Below are positions 45,021-53,671 of a stretch of 64,000 bases of DNA, one piece after another (the first letter of the stretch is position 1; each line of letters begins with the position of its first letter). Below the pieces are notes generated by a model. The model ran no database searches, was not told the origin of the DNA, and was given only the letters and a program-made list of their open reading frames with translations. Source of the DNA: Mycolicibacterium sp. CBMA 226. Lineage in GTDB: Bacteria; Actinomycetota; Actinomycetes; Mycobacteriales; Mycobacteriaceae. The position numbers and the translations under genes are program-made. The stretch covers positions 248,001-312,000 of the forward strand of contig NZ_VTGY01000022.1 of NCBI RefSeq assembly GCF_009729075.1. The letters run 5' to 3'.

Positions 45021-45818
45021 ATGGATCTGCAACTGCGCACGAAGCGCGCGCTGGTGACCGGCGCGAGTCGGGGAATTGGTCGAGCCGTTGCCGAGCGGCT
45101 GGCGGAGGAAGGCGCCGACATCGCTCTACTCGCACGGGATGCCACCGCGCTCGCGGCGGTCGCTGAGGATCTCGGCCGGTTCGGTACCCGAGTGATGGTG
45201 GTCTCCGCGGACACGACCGACGACGCGGCTGTGCGCTCGGCAGTCGCCAGTGTCGTGGAGGAGTTTGGGGGCGTCGACATTCTGGTGAACGCCGCCGCGC
45301 AGCCGGCGGTCCCGGGACCGGTCCCGGGCCTGGCGGACCTCACCGATGATGCGCTGCGATTCGACATGGAGACGAAGGTTCTCGGTTATCTGCGGTGTGC
45401 CCGTGCCGTTGCCCCACACATGACCGCGCGGGGGTGGGGGCGAATCGTCAACGTCAGCGGTCTGAACGCACGATTGACTGGATCGCTGGCGGCCACGCTA
45501 CGGAGTGTCGGGGTCGCGGCGGTGACGGCCAATCTGGCCGAGGAACTGGGCCCGCAAGGCGTGAACGTCACGGTTGTCCATCCAGGGGCAACGGTGACCG
45601 AACGCACCCCTGGGTTGATAGCGGCGCGTGCCGCCGCGGCCGGGATCAGTAGAGACGAGGCCGAGATGGCTATGGCTGCCGGAAATCGGATCGGCCGGTT
45701 GGTCACTGCCGCCGAGGTTGCAGATGTGGTCACGTTCCTGTGCTCGCCGCGCAGCGTGGCCGTCAACGGCGATGCCGTCGCGGTCGGCGGAGGTTCACGG
45801 GGTTCCGTGCACTACTGA
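45021..45818 (+). CDS. SDR-family protein without the YxxxK pair
   Basis: A 265-residue SDR. The nucleotide motif TGASRGIG and NAAAQPA (in place of NNAG) are clear, as is the C-terminal VNGDAVAVGGGS. The active-site Ser (VNVSGLNA) is present. At the position of Tyr and Lys the sequence reads SLAATLRSVG, with neither residue. It may have an altered mechanism or no dehydrogenase activity. It is divergent from the P450 system and followed by an IclR gene. Confidence 0.8.
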   Translation: MDLQLRTKRALVTGASRGIGRAVAERLAEEGADIALLARDATALAAVAEDLGRFGTRVMVVSADTTDDAAVRSAVASVVEEFGGVDILVNAAAQPAVPGPVPGLADLTDDALRFDMETKVLGYLRCARAVAPHMTARGWGRIVNVSGLNARLTGSLAATLRSVGVAAVTANLAEELGPQGVNVTVVHPGATVTERTPGLIAARAAAAGISRDEAEMAMAAGNRIGRLVTAAEVADVVTFLCSPRSVAVNGDAVAVGGGSRGSVHY

Positions 45819-45951
45819 GCGCCGCTGCCGCCGCTCCGGCGCGGCTCCGGGTGTTTCCGAATGGCGGAATCGTGGATGGCGACCCCCGGGATACCCAACG
45901 ATGCTTGCCCCTGTGAACAACGTTCCCGCAGTGCACGAGGAGGTCGAGCTG

Positions 45952-46845
45952 ATGACGATGAGCAGGCTGAGTGCCGTCGTCGACATCCCGGCGCACCGCC
46001 ACCCTCGTGCGGTGAATATGCCCGAGGAGATGACGTTAGGCGACAGCGTCGATGGTCCCTCCGGCTCCGTTCCTCGCTCAACCGCAGGCCCCGGGCCCGT
46101 CCTTCACCGGGCGGCACGAGTGCTCGCCGCGTTCACCGCCGACCGCCCGTCGCTGACCCAGACCGACATTGCTCGTCGGGCCGGACTCCCGCTGACCACG
46201 ACACACCGGCTGGTCACGGTGTTGGCCGATGCCGAGTTCCTCGAGCGGGAACCCGGCGGGGCGTTCCACATCGGATTGCGGCTGTGGGAGATCGCGTCGC
46301 TCGCGCCCCGCGGCCTCGGCCTGCGCGAAGTGGCGTTGCCGTTCATGGAGGACCTGTCGCAAGTTACCCGTGAGAACGTTCAGCTTGCTGTCCGCGAGGG
46401 TCTCGAGGCGGTGTTTGTTGAGCGGATCGCAGGACGTTCGGCGGTCGCTGTCCACAATCGGGTCGGCGGGCGCTTCGCGTTGTATCCCACTGGGGTGGGC
46501 CGGGTTCTTCTCGCCCACGCCCCGGAGGGGGTGCAGGAGGCAGCCCTGTCCATGCCGATGACCGCGTACACGTCTGCCACGGTTACCGATCCCGCGACGT
46601 TACGGAGGCTGCTCGCAGACGTTCGCTTGCATGGCGCGGCCATCGTCCGCAGCCAGGTGACCACGGACGCCCTCTCGGTGGCTGCCCCGATACGCGATGC
46701 CGACGGCACCGTCGTCGCCGCGGTGAGCCTGGTCGTTGCAGCCGACACCGCCAATGCCACCGCGCTCACTCTTCTGATCCAGACGGCGGCGCGCGGGATC
46801 TCCCGCGCGCTCAAGGCTTCCACTGCCCGGGGGGACACCCGCTAG
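45952..46845 (+). CDS. IclR-family regulator
   Basis: A 297-residue IclR protein. The HTH is PSLTQTDIARRAGLPLTTTH and RLVTVLADAEFLERE. The effector domain follows (VFVERIAGRSAVAVHNRVGG, ALYPTGVGRVLLAHAP). The ATG at 45952 has a GAGGAGG site 9 bases upstream and is preferred to an ATG at 45901. It directly precedes the O-demethylase/folate operon and is the likely regulator of it. Confidence 0.88.
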   Translation: MTMSRLSAVVDIPAHRHPRAVNMPEEMTLGDSVDGPSGSVPRSTAGPGPVLHRAARVLAAFTADRPSLTQTDIARRAGLPLTTTHRLVTVLADAEFLEREPGGAFHIGLRLWEIASLAPRGLGLREVALPFMEDLSQVTRENVQLAVREGLEAVFVERIAGRSAVAVHNRVGGRFALYPTGVGRVLLAHAPEGVQEAALSMPMTAYTSATVTDPATLRRLLADVRLHGAAIVRSQVTTDALSVAAPIRDADGTVVAAVSLVVAADTANATALTLLIQTAARGISRALKASTARGDTR

Positions 46846-46925
46846 TCCTGAGCACAGCAGTAAGCCAGTTCACGCCAAGTCGCTCTGCTTTCCACATCCC
46901 ACACCACCACGCGAGGAGTACACGC

Positions 46926-48341
46926 ATGCCCAGCACCGACCCGGCCGCCACCCGCAGCCTCCAGAACATCCTGGACGACAACCCCGACACGGTCGAACTG
47001 CTCAGGAATTCGTCGCTGGGTGCCTACGTGTATCCGGTCGTCCCTCCGGAGTTCACCAACTGGCGCAGGGAACAGCGTGCGTGGCGTGAGGCCGCGGTCT
47101 TGTTCGACCAGTCGCATCACATGGTCAACCTGTTCATCACCGGACCCGACGCGCTTCGTCTGATCTCGGAGACCGGGGTGAACAGCGTGACCTCGTTTCC
47201 GGTCGGATCGGCGAAGCAGTACGTGGCGGTCACCCCGGCCGGTCACGTGATCGGCGACAGCATCCTCTTCCGGGATGGCGAAGACTCGTTCACCTCGGTC
47301 GGACGGGCACCTGCAGCCAATTGGCTGCTGTTCCAAGCCAAGACGGGCGACTACGACGTCGAACTGGTCAACGACGAACGTTCCCCGATGCGCCCCTACG
47401 GCAAGGCCGTCACCCGCAAGCTCTGGCGTTTTCAGATCCAGGGACCGAATGCATGGCAGGTCATCGAGAAGGTTCACGGCGGCCCCCTCGAGCAACTCAA
47501 GTTCTTCCGCATGGGGGAGATGCGGATCGCGGGACGCACCGTGGCAACTCTTCGCCACGGCATGGCCGGTGCGCCGGGTCTGGAGATCTGGGGTCCCTAC
47601 GAAACCTACGACGAGACTCGGGCAGCGATCCTCGAGGCCGGAGCCGAATTCGGGCTCCTCCCAGCGGGATCCCGCACCTATTCGTCGAACACCCTCGAAT
47701 CGGGCTGGATCCCGTCACCGTTGCCGGCCATTTACACCGGTGAGGAAATCCGAGCCTTCCGCGAGTGGCTCGGCGCCGACAGCTACGAAGCCACCAACGC
47801 CTTGGCAGGCAGCTTCGTGTCCAACTCGATCGAGGACTACTACCTCACCCCGTGGGAACTCGGCTACGGCTCGTTCGTGAAGTACGACCACGACTTCATC
47901 GGCCGTTCGGCCCTGGAGGCGTTGGACACCAACGCTCTCCGCCGCAAGGTCACCCTGGCGTGGCACCCGGAGGACCTGGCCACGGTGTTGTCGTCACCGG
48001 CTCGCCCCGACGGTCCCGACGTGCAGTACTTCGATCTGCCGGTGGCCAACTACGCGTCCTCCAGTTACGACGCGGTACTCGATGAGGGTGGGCGCGACAT
48101 CGGTTTCGCGATGTTCACCGGCTACAGCGTCAACGAGCGTCGGGGACTGTCCTTGGCGACGGTCGATCCCGAGGTGCCGATCGGCGCAGAGGTCACCCTC
48201 GTGTGGGGAGAACCGAATGGCGGCAGTCGGAAGGTCACCGTCGAACCGCACGAGCAGATCAAGGTGCGGGCCGTCGTCAGCCCAGTCCCGTATGCCGAGG
48301 TCGCCCGTGAGCAGTACCAGCCCGGGTGGCGGACCAAGTGA
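46926..48341 (+). CDS. ligM: LigM/DesA-type tetrahydrofolate-dependent aryl O-demethylase (1)
   Basis: A 471-residue GcvT-fold protein. The pattern EFTNWRREQRAWREAAVLFD, SHHMVNLFITGPDAL, KLWRFQIQGPNAW and FRMGEMRIAGRTVATLRHGM is that of LigM and DesA. These transfer the methyl group of vanillate, 3-O-methylgallate or syringate to H4folate, giving 5-methyl-H4folate. A GAGGAG site precedes the ATG. It opens an operon with metF, folD and purU, which supports the folate role. It overlaps the intradiol dioxygenase gene. Confidence 0.92.
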   Translation: MPSTDPAATRSLQNILDDNPDTVELLRNSSLGAYVYPVVPPEFTNWRREQRAWREAAVLFDQSHHMVNLFITGPDALRLISETGVNSVTSFPVGSAKQYVAVTPAGHVIGDSILFRDGEDSFTSVGRAPAANWLLFQAKTGDYDVELVNDERSPMRPYGKAVTRKLWRFQIQGPNAWQVIEKVHGGPLEQLKFFRMGEMRIAGRTVATLRHGMAGAPGLEIWGPYETYDETRAAILEAGAEFGLLPAGSRTYSSNTLESGWIPSPLPAIYTGEEIRAFREWLGADSYEATNALAGSFVSNSIEDYYLTPWELGYGSFVKYDHDFIGRSALEALDTNALRRKVTLAWHPEDLATVLSSPARPDGPDVQYFDLPVANYASSSYDAVLDEGGRDIGFAMFTGYSVNERRGLSLATVDPEVPIGAEVTLVWGEPNGGSRKVTVEPHEQIKVRAVVSPVPYAEVAREQYQPGWRTK

Positions 48342-49231
48342 TCCTGGAATCACACCGAGACGTCACGCCGGCCGTGCTGGCGGTAATGCAGCAGACGACG
48401 GACCCTCGATTGCGAGAGATCATGACCTCGTTGGTCACTCATCTACACGGTTTCGTCCGTGATGTCTCCCTGACCGAGGACGAGTTCCGCACGGCCACAG
48501 CGGTTCTGAACGAGATTGGGCAGGCGACCACCGAGTCGCACAACGAGATGGTGCTCATGGCAGGGTCGCTGGGGGTCTCGACCTTGGTGTGCCTGCTCAA
48601 CAACGGTGACCATGGCACGACGGAAACGCAGCAGTCGCTGCTGGGACCGTTCTGGCGGTTGAACTCTCCGACGGTCAACAACGGCGATTCCATCGTCAGA
48701 TCCGAGACCCCAGGTGATCCGTTGTTCGTAGACGCTCGCGTCGTGGATCGTGGCGGCAGCCCGATCGTGGGGGCGAGGGTCGACGTCTGGCACTCGTCAC
48801 CGGTGGGGTTGTACGAGAACCAAGACGCCGACCAGGCGCCGATGAACCTGCGTGGCACGTTCACGACCGACAGCGATGGACGGTTCTGGTTTCAGACCGT
48901 GCGGATGTCCGGCTATCCGATCCCCACGGGGTCGGTCGTTGGTCGGCTGCTGAAGGCTCAACGACGCCACCCCATGCGGCCCGCGCACCTGCACACGCTG
49001 ATCGCCAAAGAGGGTTTCACGACTCTGATCAGTCAGGTCTACGCCGACGACGATCCCAACCTGGACAGCGACGTTCAGTTCGGGGTCACCCGTGCATTGG
49101 TGGGCGACTTCCGCCGTCATGACGAGCCGCGTCCGAGCAATCCCGCTGTGTCCGCGCCCTGGTTCTCGTTGCAGCACACCTACGTCATGGAGCCCGGCGA
49201 GTCCCGCCTGCCGCGCCCCCCGATCCGATGA
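48326..49231 (+). CDS. Intradiol ring-cleavage dioxygenase (hydroxyquinol 1,2-dioxygenase-like)
   Basis: A 301-residue non-heme Fe(III) dioxygenase. Ligands are Y163 (GLYEN), Y197 (SGYPIP), H221 and H223 (RPAHLHTL). The N-terminal helical domain (LREIMTSLVTHLHGFVRDVS) is that of catechol/hydroxyquinol 1,2-dioxygenases, and WHSSPVGLYENQD points to the hydroxyquinol branch. The start overlaps the ligM stop, so the substrate is probably the demethylated product, such as hydroxyquinol from methoxyhydroquinone. GTG 48326 or 48338 could start it. Confidence 0.88.
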   Translation: MADQVILESHRDVTPAVLAVMQQTTDPRLREIMTSLVTHLHGFVRDVSLTEDEFRTATAVLNEIGQATTESHNEMVLMAGSLGVSTLVCLLNNGDHGTTETQQSLLGPFWRLNSPTVNNGDSIVRSETPGDPLFVDARVVDRGGSPIVGARVDVWHSSPVGLYENQDADQAPMNLRGTFTTDSDGRFWFQTVRMSGYPIPTGSVVGRLLKAQRRHPMRPAHLHTLIAKEGFTTLISQVYADDDPNLDSDVQFGVTRALVGDFRRHDEPRPSNPAVSAPWFSLQHTYVMEPGESRLPRPPIR

Positions 49232-49263
49232 CCACGCCGTTCCGGCCGACTGGAGTACCAGCA

Positions 49264-50045
49264 TGCTGAGCGACGACCTCCGGCGTCAGGCCGCCGACGA
49301 CCTGATGCGAGCCGACCGTGACCGCAGCCCGATCACCCAGCTGAGCACGACGCACCCCGACATGGACATCGTCGATGCCTATGCCGTGCAGCAGTACTGG
49401 GCTCAGGCCCGGGTTGCTGCCGGTGCCAGGATCGTCGGCCACAAGATCGGATTGACTTCGCGCGCAATGCAACAGGCGTCCAACATGACCGAGCCCGACT
49501 ACGGATTCCTCACCGACGACATGGTCTACGACGACGGTGCGCGCATTCCCGCAAACCTGTTCTCGAAGCCACGACTGGAGGTGGAGCTGGCCTTCTGCCT
49601 GTCGGCCCCACTGAGAGGTCCCGGCGTGCGAGTACACGACGTCCTCCGAGCCACCGAATACGTCATCCCGGCGCTCGAGATCATCGACTACCGGACGGAG
49701 GTTCCGCGCACGATCGTGGACACCGTCGCGGACAATGCCGCTGCTGGCGCCATGGTCACGGGTGGGCGTGTCGTGCGGCCGATGGACGTCGACATCCGTT
49801 GGGTGGGGGCGACCTTGTCGAAGAACGGCATCATCGAGGAGTCGGGTGTCTCCGCAGCGGTGATGGGGCACCCCGCCGCGGGCATCGCGTGGCTGGCGAA
49901 CAAGCTGGCGCTGTTGGACCAGGGGCTGGAAGCTGGCGAGTTGCTCCTGGCGGGCTCGTTCACGCGACCCGTCTCAGTCGCTGCAGGCGACGTCGTACAC
50001 GCAGACTACGGGCCCCTCGGGTCGATCGCGGTGTCGTTCACGTGA
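49264..50045 (+). CDS. HpaH/MhpD-family hydratase
   Basis: A 260-residue hydratase: GHKIGLTSRAMQQASNMTEP, PRLEVELAFCLSAPLRGPG (metal-binding Glu pair) and ALEIIDYRTEVPRTIVDTVA. The family adds water to 2-hydroxy-dienoates from meta-cleavage. Its stop overlaps the start of the aldolase gene, the classic hydratase-aldolase pair. An intradiol product does not need this step, so it probably serves the extradiol route encoded at 58 kb. Confidence 0.88.
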
Positions 50046-50857
50046 GGGCGCCGGAGAATCCGTTCAAGCGTGGACTGCAGGCTCGGGACCGGCTCATCGG
50101 CCTGTGGGTGTCCAGCGCAGATCCCTTCATGACCGAGGTCGTGGCCGGAGCGGGGTTCGACTGGCTGTTGTTGGACACCGAGCACTCTCATGCATCCGCG
50201 CGCGATGTGCTCGGCCAGCTGCAGGCAGCGTCCGCATACCCGACGAGTGCAGTCGTGAGGCCCGCGAGCAACGACCCGGTCGTCATCAAGCAACTGCTCG
50301 ACCTGGGCGCGCAGTCGCTGCTGATCCCCCAGGTCGACGATGCGGCCCAGGCCCGCGCAGCGGTGGCCGCGGTGCACTACCCGCCGCAGGGGATACGCGG
50401 TGTGTCCGCGACCACCCGCGCCACACGGTTCGGCCGAGTGTCCGGTTACGCCGGCTCGGCTTCGTCGGAGATCTGTCTCACCGTCCAGGTCGAGTCCGCC
50501 CACGCACTCGAGGAACTGGACGAAATCCTCGACGTCGACGGGGTCGATGGCGTCTTCGTGGGTCCGGGGGACCTGGCGGCGTCACTGGGCCACGTAGGGG
50601 ACCCGCGCCACCCGGACGTGGCCGCGGTGGTCGAGGACGCCCTGAGGCGCATAGGCGCCGCCGGGCGACCGGCCGGCGTTCTGACCTCCGATCGCGCCGA
50701 CGCTGGCCGGTGGTTGGACCTCGGCGCAGTGTTCGTCGCGGTCGGCGTCGACACCGCTCTGCTGGCCCGCGCTGCAGACTCTCTGGCCGCGGCATTCGAT
50801 CGTCCGGCCCCGGCTCCCTCATCGACCGCGAAGGTGGTACACCACGATGTCCGCTGA
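50042..50857 (+). CDS. HpcH/HpaI-family class II aldolase
   Basis: A 271-residue HpcH/HpaI aldolase. FDWLLLDTEHSHAS has the catalytic and metal region, IPQVDDAAQARAAV and VESAHALEELDEIL hold the metal Glu, and DGVFVGPGDLAASLGH is the phosphate/carboxylate loop. It splits 4-hydroxy-2-oxoacids to pyruvate and an aldehyde. The GTG start overlaps the hydratase stop (GTGA). Confidence 0.9.
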   Translation: MRAPENPFKRGLQARDRLIGLWVSSADPFMTEVVAGAGFDWLLLDTEHSHASARDVLGQLQAASAYPTSAVVRPASNDPVVIKQLLDLGAQSLLIPQVDDAAQARAAVAAVHYPPQGIRGVSATTRATRFGRVSGYAGSASSEICLTVQVESAHALEELDEILDVDGVDGVFVGPGDLAASLGHVGDPRHPDVAAVVEDALRRIGAAGRPAGVLTSDRADAGRWLDLGAVFVAVGVDTALLARAADSLAAAFDRPAPAPSSTAKVVHHDVR

Positions 50858-51758
50858 CACCACTCCTCTGGATCGAGCAGGTCGAGTTCTCCGACTCCGC
50901 GGCGGTCGCCGACATCAAACCCTGATGGCCGCGCTGGACGGGGCTAGCTACGAGATCCTGCCGTTCAAGGGAACCGAAGACGCGGTTCTCGCCCACGTGC
51001 CCCGCAACGTCGCGTTGTCGGTGACCACGACCGAGGCGAAGGGGCTGCGGCCGACGGTCGAGTTGGCCTCGTCTCTCGCCCGGCACGGCTACCGAACGTC
51101 CCCGCACATCGCCGCGCGCCTCGTCCGGGATCGGCACCACCTGGCTGACATCGTGGCCGAGCTCGACGATGCTGGCGTCCGAGGTCTCTTTGTCGTCGGT
51201 GGCGACGCCGCCGAGCCGGCTGGAGCCTTCGCCGACGCACTGTCGTTGCTTGAGGCTCTTGAGGAGATGGGGCACCGATTCGATGACGTGGGTATCGGGG
51301 GATACCCAGAGGGTCACGGCTCGATCGCCCGCTCCGTCATCGACACGGCCATGGAGCAAAAGGCCCGCCACGCGACATACGCAGTGACGCAACTGTGTTT
51401 CGACCCTGCGACGACCGCCTCGTGGGCACACGGTCTCGTAGCACGCGGTGTCACCCTGCCGGTGCGGGTTGGCATTCCGGGTGCGGTCAGCCGACAGAAG
51501 CTGGTGCGGATCTCGGCGGGTCTCGGCCTCGGCCAGTCGGCTCGCTTCCTGCGCAAGCAACAGAATCTGCTGTGGCGGTTCTTTCTGCCCGGCGGGTACA
51601 GCCCAGATCGGTTGGTCGGACGTCTGGCTCCGGAGATCGGGCTACCGGGCACCGGCATCGCGGGCTTCCATGTCTTCACCTTCAACGAGCTGGCCAAGAC
51701 CGAGGCGTGGCGGCAGCGCCTGCTGGCGGACTTCGAATCAGCGCGACGGTCGCGCTGA
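50847..51758 (+). CDS. metF: Methylenetetrahydrofolate reductase
   Basis: A 303-residue MetF-family protein: EILPFKGTEDAVLAHVPRNV, SVTTTEAKGL, GYRTSPHIAARLVRDRHHL and the FAD-site GLFVVGGDAAEPAGAF. In this setting it should run toward oxidation of 5-methyl-H4folate to 5,10-methylene-H4folate, as MetF does in Sphingobium SYK-6 beside ligM. Homology begins near the ATG at 50925. The first 26 codons from 50847 look unlike the family and overlap the aldolase gene, so 50925 may be the true start. Confidence 0.88.
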   Translation: MSADTTPLDRAGRVLRLRGGRRHQTLMAALDGASYEILPFKGTEDAVLAHVPRNVALSVTTTEAKGLRPTVELASSLARHGYRTSPHIAARLVRDRHHLADIVAELDDAGVRGLFVVGGDAAEPAGAFADALSLLEALEEMGHRFDDVGIGGYPEGHGSIARSVIDTAMEQKARHATYAVTQLCFDPATTASWAHGLVARGVTLPVRVGIPGAVSRQKLVRISAGLGLGQSARFLRKQQNLLWRFFLPGGYSPDRLVGRLAPEIGLPGTGIAGFHVFTFNELAKTEAWRQRLLADFESARRSR

Positions 51759-51798
51759 CCGCCGCCGCTCAGATCACCGACACCGGAAGGAGCATTGC

Positions 51799-52749
51799 GT
51801 GAGCGCACACGTGATCGATGGACGGGCACGGGCCCGGCAGCTCGAGAAACAACTGGTCGACGACGTCGCTCGATCGCGCGCCGACGGGCTACGCCCCGGT
51901 CTGGCTACGGTCATGGTTGGCAGACCTTATAGCTGTCTCGCCTACGAGGCCCGGATCGCTCGTCTGGCCGAGCGGCTTGGCGTCGTGCACCGGGCGGCGA
52001 ACCTGCCCGAACGTAGCAGCCAGCAGGAGGTCCTGGCGGTGGTCGCCGAGCTGAACGCAGCCGAGGATGTCTCTGGAATCCTGATCTTGCGCCCGCTGCC
52101 GCCACAGATCGACGAGGCTGGGATCTTTCGGACCATCGACCCCTTGAAGGATGTCGAAGCGGTGCACCCCGAGAACGCGGGTCTGCTGGCGCTTGGTGTT
52201 CCACGATTCGTACCCTCCACGGCCGCATCGGTTTTCGACCTCCTCGACCATTGGCTCGACTCGGTCGGCGAGGACCGGCAGGCCTTCTACCACCGGTCGA
52301 CCATCGTGGTCGTGGGACGGTCGAACAACGTTGGGAAGCCCTGCATCTCGTTGGGCTACCAGCGTCAGGCCACTGTGGAGTCCGTCGACGAGTGGGCAAG
52401 TCGTGCCGGCCGACTCGGTCGGCACACGCGTCGTGCCGACGTTTTGGTGGTGGCCGTCGGACGGCCCGGTCTGATCCGAGCCGAGCACGTCAGCGACGAT
52501 GCCGTCGTCATCGACGTGGGGATCAACCCCGTCACCGCCGCAGACGGCACCACGACCATGGTCGGCGACGTCGACTTCCCCTCCACCGCGGCCCGGGTCC
52601 GCGCCATCACCCCAGTACCCGGGGGCGTCGGGCCGGTAACCGACGTGTGGCTGCTCCGATCGACTGTGCTGGCTGCACGGTTGCAAGCGGGTCTACTGCG
52701 AGAACCTGCCCTGGCCCACGCCACCACCACACCACGGGACCTACGGTGA
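51799..52749 (+). CDS. folD: FolD: methylene-H4folate dehydrogenase/cyclohydrolase, divergent
   Basis: A 316-residue FolD: HVIDGRARARQ, ILRPLPPQIDEAGIFRTIDP, VVVGRSNNVGKPCISLGYQR and TPVPGGVGPVTDVWLLRSTV are all in place. The catalytic Tyr is kept (about Y49 in LAYEARIA), but the Lys four residues on, essential for cyclohydrolase action in known FolD, is Ile. It should oxidise 5,10-methylene- to 5,10-methenyl-H4folate; the ring-opening step may be slow or use another residue. GTG 51799 has GGAAGGAG upstream. Confidence 0.85.
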   Translation: MSAHVIDGRARARQLEKQLVDDVARSRADGLRPGLATVMVGRPYSCLAYEARIARLAERLGVVHRAANLPERSSQQEVLAVVAELNAAEDVSGILILRPLPPQIDEAGIFRTIDPLKDVEAVHPENAGLLALGVPRFVPSTAASVFDLLDHWLDSVGEDRQAFYHRSTIVVVGRSNNVGKPCISLGYQRQATVESVDEWASRAGRLGRHTRRADVLVVAVGRPGLIRAEHVSDDAVVIDVGINPVTAADGTTTMVGDVDFPSTAARVRAITPVPGGVGPVTDVWLLRSTVLAARLQAGLLREPALAHATTTPRDLR

Positions 52750-53618
52750 CCCGGTCACCCGCCGCCACGCGCGGCGTACTCAGCCTGTCGTGCCCCGACC
52801 GTATCGGCATCGTCCACGCGGTGTCCGGGTTTCTGGCCAAGCACGGTTTCACCATCGTGCAGAGCCAGCAGTTCGGCGCAGAGGACACCGGGACGTTCTT
52901 CATGCGAGTCGAATTCGCAGTCTGCGACGGCGAGTCTCTCGACATCGCAGCATTGTCGGCAGCATTCGCGGTGGTCGCCGACGACTTCGGCATGACGTTC
53001 CGCATGGTGGATGCCTCCAGCAGACAGCGGCTCGTCATCATGGTCAGCAAGTTTGCACATTGTCTCAACGACCTGCTCTTCCGAGCGTCGGTGGGCGGTC
53101 TCGACATTGACGTGGTTGCGGTCGTGTCCAACCACCCCGACCTCGGTCGGCTGGCCGACCACTACGGTGTCCCGTTCCGACATATCCCCGTCACCCCAGA
53201 CACCAAGAAGCAGGCAGAGACGGAGTTGCTCGACCTGGTGGAGCGGGAGCGGGTGGATCTTGTCGTGCTCGCCCGATACATGCAGATTCTCAGCGATGAG
53301 ACCTGCCACGCTCTGGCCGGCCGCGCCATCAACATCCATCACTCGATGCTCCCCAGCTTCAAGGGTGCACGGCCCTACCACCAGGCGCATGCACGGGGGG
53401 TCAAGGTCATCGGCGCGACGGCACACTACGTGACCGCCGACCTCGACGAGGGCCCGATCATCGAGCAGGAGGTGCTGCGGGTCAACCACACCATGAGCGC
53501 CGAGACATTCGCCGCACGCGGGCGCGAGACCGAATCGAAGGCGCTTGCCACCGCGGTTCGTTGGCACACCGAGAACCGAGTGGTCCTCAACGGCAGCTCC
53601 ACGGTCGTGCTCCTGTGA
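52746..53618 (+). CDS. purU: Formyltetrahydrofolate deformylase
   Basis: A 290-residue PurU: an N-terminal ACT domain (SCPDRIGIVHAVSGFLAKHG), then the formyltransferase-like domain with INIHHSMLPSFKGARPYHQ (catalytic His) and AHYVTADLDEGPII (catalytic Asp). It hydrolyses 10-formyl-H4folate to formate and H4folate, which frees the cofactor for the next demethylation. The GTG start overlaps the folD stop. Confidence 0.93.
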   Translation: MTRSPAATRGVLSLSCPDRIGIVHAVSGFLAKHGFTIVQSQQFGAEDTGTFFMRVEFAVCDGESLDIAALSAAFAVVADDFGMTFRMVDASSRQRLVIMVSKFAHCLNDLLFRASVGGLDIDVVAVVSNHPDLGRLADHYGVPFRHIPVTPDTKKQAETELLDLVERERVDLVVLARYMQILSDETCHALAGRAINIHHSMLPSFKGARPYHQAHARGVKVIGATAHYVTADLDEGPIIEQEVLRVNHTMSAETFAARGRETESKALATAVRWHTENRVVLNGSSTVVLL

Positions 53619-53671
53619 CGTCACTGCCGATTTCACCGAACCACTCGTGAGAACATCCGAAAGGAAGTCCG

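Noticed and set aside
46842..47558. Minus-strand frame of 238 codons
   Set aside because: Antisense to ligM, with no ribosome site or recognisable protein.
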